A model generated the notes under the pieces. That model was given only the letters and a program-made list of their open reading frames with translations. It searched no databases and was not told the origin of the DNA. DNA of 64,000 bases from the NCBI GenBank assembly GCA_018398575.1, contig JAGTXZ010000011.1, positions 1,984,001-2,048,000 on the forward strand. Direction: 5' to 3'. Below, one piece after another: positions 38,319-49,057 of this stretch (position 1 is its first letter; each line of letters opens with the position of its first letter). This stretch comes from Ampelomyces quisqualis. Lineage: Eukaryota > Ascomycota > Dothideomycetes > Pleosporales > Phaeosphaeriaceae. The position numbers and the translations under genes are program-made.

Positions 38319-40060
38319 AGGCTAGCCTTATATATATACTCTACTAGCTATACTTAAACTCTAGATAAACTTAACTTAGTAACACACTTATAGATATACA
38401 AAATAAAAATAATAAATAGTAATAAATAGCTAAAATACATTATTACTAATATTAACTTAAGGTTAATAAAACTTTCTAAAAACTATTGTTAGATATCTAG
38501 TATAACACTAATTTAGACCTAATTAATAGAAACTATTAATTTTAGAAAAAAGAGTAATATAATAAATATATATTATATCTAATATCTTATTTAGCTTAGT
38601 AATAGATTATAGAAAGGTTAGTAAGAATAGCGCTAAAAGCAGTCTAAATCTACTCTAACTTAGTTACTACCTTAACTAGAAATATAAGCCTATTATATTA
38701 GATAAAAGATAAGTTTTTCTTATTTTTTTATATAAAACCTATAGGTATATAACTAACTAAGAGTTTCTAATATAATATATACTCTTATATACTTCTAATA
38801 TATATCTTATTTAACTCTAATAGTAGAATCTACGTATATTATTATAATACTAGTCTGTAAGAGCTAATAATATATAGAAAGGTAATTAATTAGAATAGTA
38901 ATTAAAATATTTCTATAAAGCTTAAGAGGCTAGTATAAATTAAGAGAGTATAGTAACTTTAGAGTATAGTATACTACTATATAAGGTATAGAAGTAAAAA
39001 TACTTTAGTAAATATATAGCCTAGTTCTAAGACTATATAAAGATAAAGAGATATATAAAAAAAGTAAGTAAATATATAAGTATAAAAATTATATATTTAA
39101 TACTTTTATTACTAAGTATAGTAGAGTATAGCTAAGAACTATCTAGTAGCTAGTAGTATAGTTATATTAATAGTATTATAGGTATTACTAAGTCTTGTAA
39201 CCTTAAATTTTTCTAATATAATAAGGTAGCTAGAATAAAAAGAAGTAGCTAGGTAAAGTAGACTATAGTTAAGAACTATCTAGTAGCTAGTAGAATAGCT
39301 ATTCTATTAGTACTATAGATATTATAAACTCTAATAACTTTATATTTTTCTAATATATATTTAATAGATTTAAGATTAAAAATAGATTTAATTTAGATAG
39401 AGTTAGTAGTATTAAGATATAATCTTTTTTAAAAGGTAAATAATAATATTATCTAAATACTATTACTAGTAAAATAAGGTTTTTCTTATAATATAATAGT
39501 CTATATAGGTATAGCTATAAGAGTTAAATTAGATATATATTAGAGATATATAGAAGTATATATTATATTAAGAATTCTAGATTAATTATATACCTATAAG
39601 TCTAATATAAAAGAATAAGAAAAACTTATTTTTTATTTAATAGAATAGGCTTATATTTATAGTCTAGGTAGTAACTAAGTTAGAGTATTATTTAAGTTCT
39701 TTTAGTATTATTTATACTAACTCTTTTATAATCTATTACTACGCTAAATAAGATATTAGATATTATATATATACTCTATATACTAAATCTTTTATTCTAA
39801 AATTCTAAATATCTTTAAAGATTTTCTAAAAGAATAACTAAGATATAGAAATAAGAAAGTAGTAACTTAAAAGAAAGTTTCTATACTAAATTAAAAGCTA
39901 GTATATACTTATATACCTAAGTATACTATATATTAGCTTCTACTCTACTATTACTCTACTTCTAAAAAGTTTTAGTTTATACTAACGTTTAAATTAGCTA
40001 TATAAACTTCTCTAATAGATATAGAGTAGAAATATTATAATATGTTTACGTTAGTTACAG
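38319..40060. repeat. AT-rich repeat DNA with long inverted repeat
   Basis: The segment 38540-38860 pairs with the reverse complement of about 39480-39800 over some 300 bp with scattered mismatches, leaving a spacer of about 620 bp. Inside the spacer, 39121-39224 and 39257-39353 are direct repeats of each other. Both resemble the CCTAACG end of the foldback family at 14500-14593 (shared AGTTAAGAACTATCTAGT). This is probably one or two more foldback-type elements, strongly mutated. The last 200 bp lead into the isochore edge. Confidence 0.6.
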
Positions 40061-40100
40061 CGTAAGAATTTGGTAGTAAGGTTATTATGAGCAGCAAAAA

Positions 40101-40219
40101 ACATACAACAGCGGGGATTCGCTAGTGGTCACCCACCTAACTACTAATCCGCCGGTACGCTGCTTAAATACGGCTGAGCGAACGGGAAGCCTTGTGTTCA
40201 GCGTCCTATGGTCGTATGT
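40101..40219 (-). rRNA. 5S rRNA: 5S ribosomal RNA
   Basis: The minus strand reads ACATACGACCATAGG at its 5' end and GCTGTTGTATGT at its 3' end, 119 nt apart, and the two ends pair as helix I. The internal control region (GATTAGTAGTTAGGTGGGTGACC is its span at about 40122-40144) and the 3' part GCGAATCCC are typical of fungal 5S. A run of six T follows the 3' end on the transcribed strand, fitting RNA polymerase III termination. Dispersed single 5S genes are normal in Pezizomycotina. A few positions differ from the usual fungal sequence by C-to-T or G-to-A (TTAGGTGGG, GTATTTAAG), so it may be a lightly mutated copy; activity cannot be judged. Confidence 0.9.
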
Positions 40220-40646
40220 GGAAAACTGCTTCAAAATCTTGGGTGTTTGACTGCATATTAAAAGCAGCAGGGCAAAATAGTCTCGTACGTACCTAGTACA
40301 CTATTGAAATGATACAACGAGGCCGAAAAGACAATAGGGTCAAGTACCTAATAGGTGGACATGTCATGCGCGTGATGGGCGAAGTTGATGCTGTAGCAGA
40401 ATCTCTTAAAGATCAAATGTCCTCTTCCGCGATCTGAGAGAGTAGACAAGGGTCACAGATTGTAGGATTTTGTTGCGGTACCTACTCGCGACGTTATCGT
40501 TGTCGCAAGCAACAAGCCTCGTGCGTCAGGCCCAAGCAACTGACGGCGCTGGTGGCGCGTGCGTCGATCCCGCGTTGACGCCCCACAAGCCGAGGCATCC
40601 CTGATCTACTCCGTGAGCCCACGCGCCACCACCCTACAACACGTAG
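40220..40646. other. Intergenic region, promoter of the acyltransferase gene
   Basis: 427 bp of normal base composition between the 5S gene and the acyltransferase start. I see no open frame, RNA or clear TATA box. It must hold the upstream promoters of both flanking genes, which point away from each other. Confidence 0.5.
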
Positions 40647-43232
40647 ATGCCCGGTATGGCTGCCCACCCCAGGATGCGGAAGCATTCTGCGTCGGTGCTA
40701 CCGGTTGAACAAGCCCCCGACCTCAGCATTACGGCCGACGACCGCGTCTACTTGCACGCAGCTGGCTACGATGAACGCATTATCAAGAGCATGGCACGCT
40801 TCCGCTCGTCGCCCCTCGACTTCATTCGAGATCTGTCGAAGCACTTCTCCGGCACCGGATGGCAGTCCTTTGACGACCACATTGGACAGCCCGAGTTTTA
40901 CTCGGGCTTCAGCGAGGACATGAAGGCCCGCGTGCTGAGCAGTCCCATGCTCGTCGCCAAAGTGCGCGAGCTTGCGGCGAAACGGGTCGAGGTCGAGGCA
41001 GCCGAGGGCTTGCTGGGCGAAGATGCACAACACGGCGGCGGCGTGGGCAAGAAGGACAGGAAGAGGAAGAGACAGGTGCAGATTGAGGAGTCGCTCATAC
41101 AAGTGAGCGATGCGTGGACGGACAGCATGATCTGCAAGATGGAGAGCAAGAGCTTCATCCGAGGCGCATACTACTTTGCGACCCAGCTGCTGACGCGCGC
41201 CTATCATCAAGGCGTGCACGTTTCTAGCGAGGAAGTGCTCCGCCTGCGCGCCGTCGCGGACAAGGCAGCCAAGGACAAACACTCGATCATATTCCTGCCT
41301 TGCCATCGTTCGCATGTTGACTATGTCTCGCTGCAAATCATATGTTATCGAATCGGGCTCGCGCTTCCTACAGTGATTGCGGGCGACAATTTGAACTTCC
41401 CAGTCGTAGGCTCATTCTTGCAGCATGCCGGCGCCATGTGGATTCGGAGGAGCTTTGGGAACGACCAGCTATATATTACGCTAGTGCAAGCATACATTGA
41501 TACCCTGCTACAGACTGGCTACAATCTCGAGTGCTTTGTAGAGGGTGGCCGGAGCCGTATGTATCCGCCTGAGAATGGCATCCAGTACAACGACATACGC
41601 TGACGAGGTGTTCAAATGTCAAGGGACCGGAAAACTGCTGCCGCCCAAATTTGGCATTTTGAGCTACATGCTCGACAGCGTAGCGAGCGGAAGAGTTGAC
41701 GACGCCATTATATGCCCTGTATCGACACAGTATGACAAAGTCATTGAAGTCGAGTATGGTCTACCTACACACCTCTTGTACTTCCGCTGATCAACACTTC
41801 AAGCTCTTACATCAGTGAACTCCTTGGCCAACCGAAACCTAAAGAGAATCTCATGGACTTTCTATCTGCGTCATCAGTACTATCCCTTAAGCTTGGCCGC
41901 GTGGACGTCCGGTTCCACGAACCATGGTCACTGCGTACGTTTATCAATCAACAGCGCGATCGCTTTAGCAAGCTTCCTCAGCAGCTGGACAGCAAAGACG
42001 ATCGACTACGACTACTGCGCACGCTTGGCTACAAGGTACTTTCCGATATCAATGATGTCTCGGTAGTAATGCCCACGGCACTTGTTGGCACAGTTCTTCT
42101 CACACTCAGAGGACGCGGTGTTGGCAAGTCGGAACTAATTCGGCGAGTGGAGTGGCTCGGTGAGCGTGTACGGGCTCAAGGAGGTAGAGTCGCCCACTTT
42201 GGGAATCTACCTACCAGCGTTGTTGTAGATCGAGCACTCGAGGTACTTGGTCCCGGGCTGGTTGGTCTGGTTCCCGGCTTGCCCGAAGACACCTTCTATG
42301 CGGTTGATCGGTTCCAGCTGTCCTTTTACCGCAACATGACGATCCATCTCTTCATCCTCCAATCTCTTGTCAGCGCCGCGCTCTACACAAAAGTTAAACA
42401 AGGCGGTGGCCCGGAAAACCAACGCATCTCCTACGCCGATCTACACGCTCAAGTATACTTCCTTTCGCAGCTCTTTCGCGGAGAATTTATCTTCCCCACC
42501 GAAGGACTCGACTACAACCTCCGCAAGACCCTCGCTGGCCTCGAAGCAGACAACGTAATCACCATCACCCGCTCTTCCACCGACACCGACACCGACACCC
42601 ACCCCTCAGACAGCGGGCAAAGCAAAATCGAATCAATCGAGCTCAGCGCCGCGGAGCGTGAAACCGGCCGCGAAAACTTTGACTTCTACCTCTTCCTCAT
42701 CTTCCCCTTCATCGAAGCCGCCTGGCTTGGCGCAATAAGTCTAATGATGCTCACACCGCCGCTCACACACGCGTCCTCTGGCAGCGAGGCATGGCTTGAC
42801 CTGAAAAAAGTCCAAGACCGCGCGCAGCTCTTGGGGAAAACGCTGTACCACCAGGGCGACCTTTCCTACTTTGAAGCCGTGAACAAAGAAACGCTAAAAA
42901 ACGCATATACGGGGTTTGAAGAGGATGACATGATTCTTGTTACTAAGCTAAAAGATAAATCCCCTGCGATGATAAGGTTAGCAGAAGGGTGGATGCCTGT
43001 GCGTGGAGTGAAGGGCATTGTTGCTGAAGGCCCGTTGTGGCGGTTCGCAGAGCAGATTAGCGCAAGTCGTCGGGAGGGCAAGAATAGGAGGGATGGGGCG
43101 ACGGTGCAGCATCGTGTACTGAGTTTGGCGGATGTGGTGGGCAAGGGGTTGTGGGATGAGGGGGTGCAGGTGGTAGAGGAGGCGCGAGCGGAGTTGAAGA
43201 AGAGGCGGAAGAGGGGGTTGACGAAGTTGTGA
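40647..43232 (+). CDS. Dihydroxyacetone-phosphate / glycerol-3-phosphate acyltransferase (PlsB/GNPAT family)
   Basis: Predicted 822 aa in three exons: 40647-41556, 41624-41753, 41804-43232. Both introns (67 and 50 bp) have GT...AG ends and CTGAY branch sites, and restore the conserved frame (GGRSR-TGKLLPPKFG; YDKVIE-DSYISELLG). The enzyme transfers a fatty acyl chain to the sn-1 position of DHAP or glycerol-3-phosphate, the first step of ether-lipid or glycerolipid synthesis. Acyltransferase motifs: HRSHVD (H220-D225, the HX4D catalytic pair), FVEGGRSR (297-304, substrate binding) and ICPVSTQYDK (exon 2). The C-terminus is TKL, a peroxisomal PTS1-like tripeptide, which favours the peroxisomal GNPAT type. 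A TDTDTDT repeat (about 42579-42603) marks a variable loop. The GPAT-versus-DHAPAT choice is inference. Confidence 0.88.
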
Positions 43233-43316
43233 GGTGTGTGTGGTCGTACATTAATGACCGGTACACGATGCGCGGCATTTTCATGTGTAGGAGACGTGGA
43301 CCGACGCATGTTTTTG

Positions 43317-44956
43317 TCAGAAAAGTTCCCATAGACTTATCTTTCCGTCCTTGGCACCAGCGACAATCCAGTGTTTCAGCTGCATCTGAACGTCTCTCTG
43401 ATGTTGCAACTTGCCAAGACCAGTTTCCTTGGGCACATGTGCTCTCTGCAGGTGTCGAGCCTCGAGCACTTGAGCAAAATCAACAGCATAGACGCCTTCC
43501 TTGTGCCACTTGAGAACGGCAACTTCTTTCAGCGTCTTACTACTGTAGATGCGTATTCTCGAGTCCCAGCCCCCTGTGGCGAAAATGCGACCGTCAGAGC
43601 GCAGTCGCAGAGATTGCTGGCCTGCGTGTTTGGTGCTGTTGACTTTGTGAGGGTGCTGTATGCTGATCCTCTCTGGGCGCAACGATGGGGGTTGTGGTGT
43701 TGCTTGGTGTGGACCGACAGAGAGGAGAGAGCACAGTCCGGCTGCTTTTGGGCTTGGTGCCTGAGACGAGACAATGGCCTGCTTAGCAAAGGATATGGGC
43801 GTTTGCTGTAGGACTGGTGCGTCCTGTTTTTGGTCATCGTGTACCTCTGGTGCCGTGAACGCTGCGTCAAGTGTTTCCTGTCTGGCTGTTTCGGGTGCTA
43901 CGTCCGGTGGAGTGTCATGTCCAGTGTGATGCATACATTTGTCCAGTTCCGGGATACAATGCGCTGCAACGATAGCATCCGCGGACGAGGTAAAGTAGAC
44001 ATGGCCGCGAGGAGAGGCGTCGAGAGAGAGCACCGGCTGCGTATGAGGCTGGCTTAGGTACACAAGCCGAGCGTCCTGGGTGAGGGTGGTGCTTGTAGGT
44101 GGCAGTCGATGTACAGCCGTGAGCCCTCCCTCGTAACCGGACAAGACCAGGATTGCGCCTGAAGTGTGGTGATGCAGAATCTTAAGCGCCATGACCATGC
44201 CTGCACATGTCCTGTTAGCTTCAGATATGCTGGAGAGGCATTGCTCTCTTCGACGAGCGGTGTGGTGTGTCGAAGCAGGCGGCATGAACCTGGTCTTGAG
44301 ATACGAGCAAGCCAGTACTGACCTGTGTCCGCCGCGACAATACCCGGTACGACATATCTCAGTCGTTCATCTGGGAACTGGTACACGTTGATCTTCTTGT
44401 CGTCGGCGGCCGGTGTGGCTACGAGGATCGGATCGCCGGCATTCCGGGCCGGCTGGTCTTCCGAAGGCCAGGCTTGGGGGGGGTGGCGAGCGGCCGACGC
44501 CGTCTCCGAGCACATGGAAAAGGCGCAGAAGTTGAGGGTGTTGACGGGCAGGGCGTGCAGGAGCCATGGCTTGGGCCGCGGAGCGTGTGCGTCTTGGGCG
44601 GGCAGAAGGGTGGAGAGGGCGGCGTGGTCCGAGAGCGGCAGCTGCCATATTCGCAAGCGGTGGTCGCGACCGTGCCTGGGGCAGCGCATCCATGTCAGCC
44701 GCGCCGCCGGTGGTGTCGTGATTGCTGCACCAGGAACGACTCACGTGACGACGTTGCAGCCCCACTCGTCGGTGGCGAGCAGGGCGCCGTGGTGGGCCTT
44801 CCAGACAGCCAGCGGCCGCTTGGAGGCGAGGTGCCAGCACACGACCCAGCCGTCGGCATCGCCCGTCAGCAGGCGCGAGTTGTGGCGCACAAAGCGCACG
44901 CTGTGGATGTGCGCAGCGTGGCCGCGCAGCACATGGCTGGGCTGGGCCGGGGCCAT
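43317..44956 (-). CDS. ASA1: ASTRA-associated protein 1 (Asa1), WD40 repeat protein
   Basis: Predicted 482 aa in three exons on the minus strand: 44745-44956, 44323-44675, 43317-44200. Introns of 69 and 122 bp keep phase and have GT...AG ends. The N-terminus carries a WD repeat (VLRGHAAHIHSVRF, then GDADGWVVCWHLASKRPLAVW). The exon 2 start reads GRDHRLRIWQLPL, followed by PWLLHALPVNTLNFCAF. The C-terminus has the Asa1-typical KHAGQQSLRLRSDGRIFATG, GGWDSRIRIYSSKTLKEVAV and LKWHKEGVYAVDFA blocks. In yeast Asa1 belongs to the ASTRA complex with Tra1 and the TTT proteins, which mature PIK-related kinases such as TOR; function here is by homology. The start ATG is 160 bp from the divergent Zn2Cys6 gene. 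The 3' end lies 84 bp from the acyltransferase stop. Confidence 0.88.
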
Positions 44957-45116
44957 GTGTTGTTGGGGGTGGTGAGGAGTCAGGAGGGGGGCGAGGCGTG
45001 CCAGCGGCTGCCGAGGGTCGCGTCTTGCTTGCTCCTTCGTCTGTCCGATCTCGCGCGCCCCGCCGTCCCGCCCACCCTCTCGCACACAGCGGCTGCGCGG
45101 GCAGAGCGTCGGCGCC
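44957..45116. promoter_or_regulatory. Divergent promoter between ASA1 and the Zn2Cys6 gene
   Basis: Only 160 bp separate the two start codons, so both 5' UTRs and core promoters share this GC-rich stretch with CT-rich runs (about 45030-45095). No TATA box is visible. Confidence 0.6.
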
Positions 45117-46670
45117 ATGGCGTCCACCGCACCTCCCCCCCCCGCCCACGGCTCGCCCTCGCCCAAGCCCAGGCGCACCCGCACCGGCTGCCTCACCTGC
45201 CGAGAGCGCCATCTCAAGTGCGACGAGACGAAGCCGACGTGCAGCCACTGCGCCAAGTCGCAGCGCGCCTGCAGCTGGGGCCAGCGGCTCAACTTCCTCG
45301 ACACCACCTGCGAGCGCAACGCCTACCTGGTCCCCCAGGGCGCCGACTACTGCATCGCCTTCCAGGACGAGTCGCGCACCATCGCCGCCGAGTATGTCGG
45401 CGGCCGCGACCTGTACCCGCTCGCCGCCGCCGACCCTCTCCCCGTGCAGCCCGCCCCCCGTGCCGTCGACATGGCGCCGCCCTATCCCCCGCTGCACCAG
45501 ACGCACGCCCCCGCCCCGGCGCGCGACTATCTCAAGACCCAGGAGGAGGTCCTGTACCTGCAGGTCTTCGTCGAGGAGATTGGCCTCTGGATGGACAGCA
45601 TGGACCCCCACAAGCACTTTTCGCGCCTCCTCCCCTTCCACGCCTTGAACGAGCCCATGCTTCTCCACGCCTTCCTCGCTTGCGGCGCCCGCCACCTTGC
45701 CCTCGTCAACCCCAAGTACAGCGAGGAACAGGCTGTGCACTACTACGATGCAGCCACGAACCATCTCCTGCACTCGCTGCAAGACCCCGATCGCGACACC
45801 ATCCTCTGCGCCACCACCGCCGTCATCCTCAACGTATACGAGATCATGGGCGAGAGGCCGCTGCAGCGCATGAACCACATTGCCGGGGCTCGCGCCCTGA
45901 TCAAGGAGTGCAGCTGGAACGCCACCTCCGCCGGCATAGGAGCCGCTTGTTTCTGGCTCAATGTTGGCATGGAGATTCTCAGCTGCTTGCACTTCAATTG
46001 GCAGGTTGCCTGGGATCCCGATGACTGGGGCATCGACATGGACTTTACGCCAGAGACCGAGTCCGGAAAAGAGGACGTCTGGACCCATCGCATCTTGTAC
46101 ATTGTCGCGCAAACCTGCAATTTCCGTGCATCCCTACCGCGAAATCCAGACGTCGCTCGACAGACCATGCAGGACAGACTTGCTGAATGGAATCGACTCA
46201 AGGACATGACGGACAGATGGAATGAGAACATTCCTCGCACTATGCATCCCATGGCCTACCTCTACCCCGGACAGACTATTTCCGGCTCAGCCTTTCCTGA
46301 AGTCTGGCTTGTCAAAAGGGCCTCGATAATCGCACGACTTTTTTACCACACTTGTCTCGTCCTACTGGCACAGACCAATCCTGTTCACCCGCCCGAAGAA
46401 CCTGACATGTGGACCATGCTTGAGCAAAACTCCAAATTCATCTGCGGTATCAGTGCACACGTCAAGGACCGCGGTGTTGCAAGCGTAGCCCTTCGCTCAT
46501 TGGCTATCGCTGGAGAATGCCTCACCGATCGTCGGGAACAAGAAGAGGTCCTTCAGATATTTGACAAGATCCGACAGGAGACGGGTTGGCGTGTAGGATT
46601 TGTCAACACCGAGTTGAAACAACGATGGGGGTGGGACACACCACAACAAGAACAGCAACAACAACAACAA

Positions 46671-46705
<35 letters not shown>

Positions 46706-47042
46706 AGCGCAACACCAGCAGCAACAACAACAACAACAACAACAGCAGCAACAACAACAGCAATCTAACGGCCAAATACAAGATCTCACTGGCATTTATC
46801 ATCAACGTCAAGGACAACAACCGCAAATTGTCGTTCAGCAACAATCATCGCCTGCGATGATACAACCAAGACGACCCTCCGCCTTTGGGAATCCGCTCCT
46901 TGTAGCCGACTTCAGCATGCCACAGCATCCATATCAGACCCACTACGTTCCAGCAAATATCGTCCAGCAACAACAGCTACCGTCACTCCTGCAACCGCCT
47001 ATGAACGGCATGAATGGTTATGGTGGGCAGAATTTTTATTGA
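45117..47042 (+). CDS. Zn2Cys6 fungal transcription factor with polyglutamine C-terminus
   Basis: Single-exon frame of 641 aa starting at GCCATGG. The binuclear zinc cluster lies at residues 25-52: C25-x2-C28-x6-C35-x6-C42-x2-C45-x6-C52, preceded by a basic RRTRTG arm. Residues about 130-480 form a helical middle region of the kind seen in fungal-specific transcription factor domains (for example LLHAFLACGARHLALVNPKY). Residues 510-549 are nearly pure glutamine with two His breaks, and Gln-rich sequence continues to the end (residues 550-641), ending GMNGYGGQNFY; such tails often activate transcription. Binding sites and target genes cannot be inferred. Neighbours give no pathway hint, since no metabolic cluster surrounds it. 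Confidence 0.9.
46644..46763 (+). repeat. CAA/CAG trinucleotide repeat (polyglutamine)
   Basis: 40 codons of CAA and CAG mixed, with GAA, CAC and GCG interruptions, encode residues 510-549 of the zinc-cluster protein. The mixed codons suggest purifying pressure on the protein tract and lower slippage than a pure CAG run. Confidence 0.9.
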
Positions 47043-49057
47043 GCTTCCATTCTCGAGTCTTGCGCTCTACTTTCCCAAAGCATTGTCTATCATTTCTGTC
47101 AGGAAGACCTTGAGTCATTTGAATGTTGGCCTTGGGTCGCTGGAAACTGGTTGCAGTGAAAAAGGCTCGCTTTTCCGTCAGCGTGAGTTGAGACGATTTG
47201 GGACTTCTAGGTTCTTACCTGCGTGTGGATAGCACACACTAACGAATTCACGAGCTAGCAATCCGGCGTTCGTTTGGTGTAGGTTTCTCATGATTACCGG
47301 TAAAGGTACACTTTATGTACTGTAGATGTATACCCCGAGATGGAAGAGGAACGTACATAATACACAATCTATTGAACTAAGCATTGTCGAAAAGATATCG
47401 AGCAGCAGCACCAAGCGCCTACGGTCATCTAATGTCGTACGCGCTTATCAATTCTTCCGCGAGGCGGCCATGATGGTGCTCAGCTCGGAATTTAGATCAC
47501 CACAGGAGGCTATCAAGGTCCTCACACATCGCAGCTATAAGGAGACACGGTACTCGACATGCCCAAGGCCAGAAGGACACTCCAGCGTACCGGCCGTGAT
47601 TCCAGCGTACCGGCCAAATTCCATCGGCATTCCAATCCGAACCACGGCGAGACCCACAGCTCCTGCCAACTTCTATTGCCCCGCATCTCACTAGCCGCCG
47701 CGCTAGACCCCGCATCCGCTGAGCTGCGAAACATCACATGCTAGCTTTTCATGGCTGATGAAGAGCACAGGGTATCGTTGCAGGCTTGGTAGAATTCCAA
47801 ATCATACGCTTTGTTCTAGAATTCGACTTCGACTTGGCTATGCGGACAGCCTTTGCTCCGTGAATATGAATCTCGCTTTGGGTACTTTTTGGGAACAGCC
47901 ACGGTCCCGCAAAGTACCCCGCAACTGTGCAAGACTACAACCTCCCGGCATTATGGATCCTCGCATGGTGCAGACTGCGAGCCGCATTCACTCGGTCAAA
48001 ACTAACGGGACGTGCAAACGGCGCTTGTTCTGATTGCCTTGCCCTGATCTCGGCACAGACGCCAGGAGCTTTGTGGCTGATGGAGCTTTCACTGGAGCTT
48101 TCACAGGAGCTGAGGACTGGGTTGTTTCGGCTTCGCGTTCGACCGACCCATTTGGCTGGAGAGATTGTCCTGGTTTCCGAGCCAGAGCAGCCTGGCTGAG
48201 AGAACCTGAGAGCAGACACACGGCGTCAGTGGATACGTGAGGCCGTGCACCGGAACAACGACAGCACACCAGAACAGCGAGCGTTGAGACAACATTACCA
48301 GATGGTGCAGCTCATTCAATTGGAAAATGTGCCATGTCACCAGTCAAGTGGAACACTTTGCGTCTCGTGCCTTCACAGCCGTGGGGGATCGGTAAGTGCT
48401 GGGATAAAGTGGAAAAACATCAGGAGATGTCCGTTGCCTGAACAGAAATTGGCGTCAAGCCACCGCCCCGCCTTCATGAAGCGTCTTCCATGACGCAGCA
48501 CCTTTGCACGTCCACGGTAATCACTTGGACCCCTCACACCACAGGTCCACATCGTCGAAGCCAGCTGGCACGCACACAAATGTCAGACCACCACAAATCC
48601 CCCGCGACAGCTCAGGTCCATTCTTGGAACCTAGTACGAAATGCTCGCGCTTACGCTACCCTGGCTGCCACCCATCCGATGCACCACCATCCGATAGTCA
48701 CTCGTACTGTGTACATCCTTTGCTTGCTAAGTACCCCTCCAGAGGGTCCACTGAATAGCTGTAGCTTTTGGGCAGCTGTCCAATCACAGCTTCCAAAGTC
48801 GTCTCACGTCCGGCGAGCCGATAGGAAAAGCCTACCAGGCCTTGCAGCTTCGAGATCCATGGACACCAGACGCATGTGGCAGGTGGAGTCACCGTCTCGA
48901 GCTTAACAAGCCGCGTATAGTCGTCAGGTATATAAGCTCTTGATCTTCCTGGCAATTCGATACTATCAACTCATCACCCTTCATCCGATCAATTCCCACT
49001 TTTCAAATCCTCTTCTACACTCACAAATTCCTGAAAAGGCTCAGCAGCATTACCAGG
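47043..49057. other. 2-kb intergenic region upstream of the alcohol dehydrogenase
   Basis: Only short, mutually overlapping frames without homology or splice support. A 17-bp sequence (ATTCCAGCGTACCGGCC or one mismatch) is duplicated in tandem at about 47580-47617. A doubled TGGAGCTTTCAC lies near 48080-48105. A TATA box (TATATAAG, 48929-48936) stands 122 bp before the alcohol dehydrogenase ATG, followed by a pyrimidine-rich leader. Several SYGGRG hexamers that could bind the carbon repressor CreA occur (near 48380, 48470 and 48885), but the motif is too short to be evidence by itself. Confidence 0.5.
48929..48936 (+). promoter_or_regulatory. TATA box of the alcohol dehydrogenase gene
   Basis: TATATAAG 122 bp upstream of the ATG, followed by a CT-rich stretch to the start codon, typical of strongly expressed fungal genes. 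Confidence 0.6.

Larger units (their letters stand above)
1..40060. other. AT-rich, RIP-mutated transposon block (isochore)
   Basis: About 40 kb made almost entirely of A/T with residual CTA, TAG, TTA and TAA words. Only one open frame longer than 60 codons survives (20659-20895). Recognisable reverse transcriptase, RNase H, integrase and chromodomain remains are all broken by TAA and TAG stops where Gln and Trp codons once stood, the signature of RIP (C-to-T mutation of repeated DNA in ascomycetes). Repeated copies differ almost only by transitions. YCR trinucleotides (TCA, CCA, TCG, CCG) and their complements are nearly missing, while RCR survives. The right edge is sharp, at about 40,030-40,080, next to the 5S gene. 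No functional host gene was found inside. Confidence 0.95.

Noticed and set aside
1..40060. Small secreted effector gene hidden in the AT-rich isochore
   Set aside because: Such genes occur in AT isochores of plant-pathogenic dothideomycetes, but no open frame with a signal peptide and cysteines is present; the single surviving frame is a Lys/Ala repeat.
40698..41336. 212-codon minus-strand frame inside the acyltransferase gene
   Set aside because: Antisense shadow of exon 1, which carries clear acyltransferase motifs.
44474..46024. Long plus-strand frame (516 codons) over the same region
   Set aside because: Same reason: no motif, Arg/Pro-rich, and out of frame with the zinc-cluster protein.
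44367..46112. Long minus-strand frame (581 codons) overlapping ASA1 and the zinc-cluster gene
   Set aside because: It is a GC-bias shadow: low-complexity Arg/Pro/Gly/Ala composition, no motif, and it runs antisense to two well-supported genes.
46553..46795. Cys-repeat and Leu-repeat frames opposite the polyglutamine tract
   Set aside because: Antisense translations of a CAA/CAG repeat; purely compositional.
47926..48240. Overlapping frames of 60-95 codons upstream of the alcohol dehydrogenase
   Set aside because: Open on both strands at once with no motif, no splice-site support and no consistent start.
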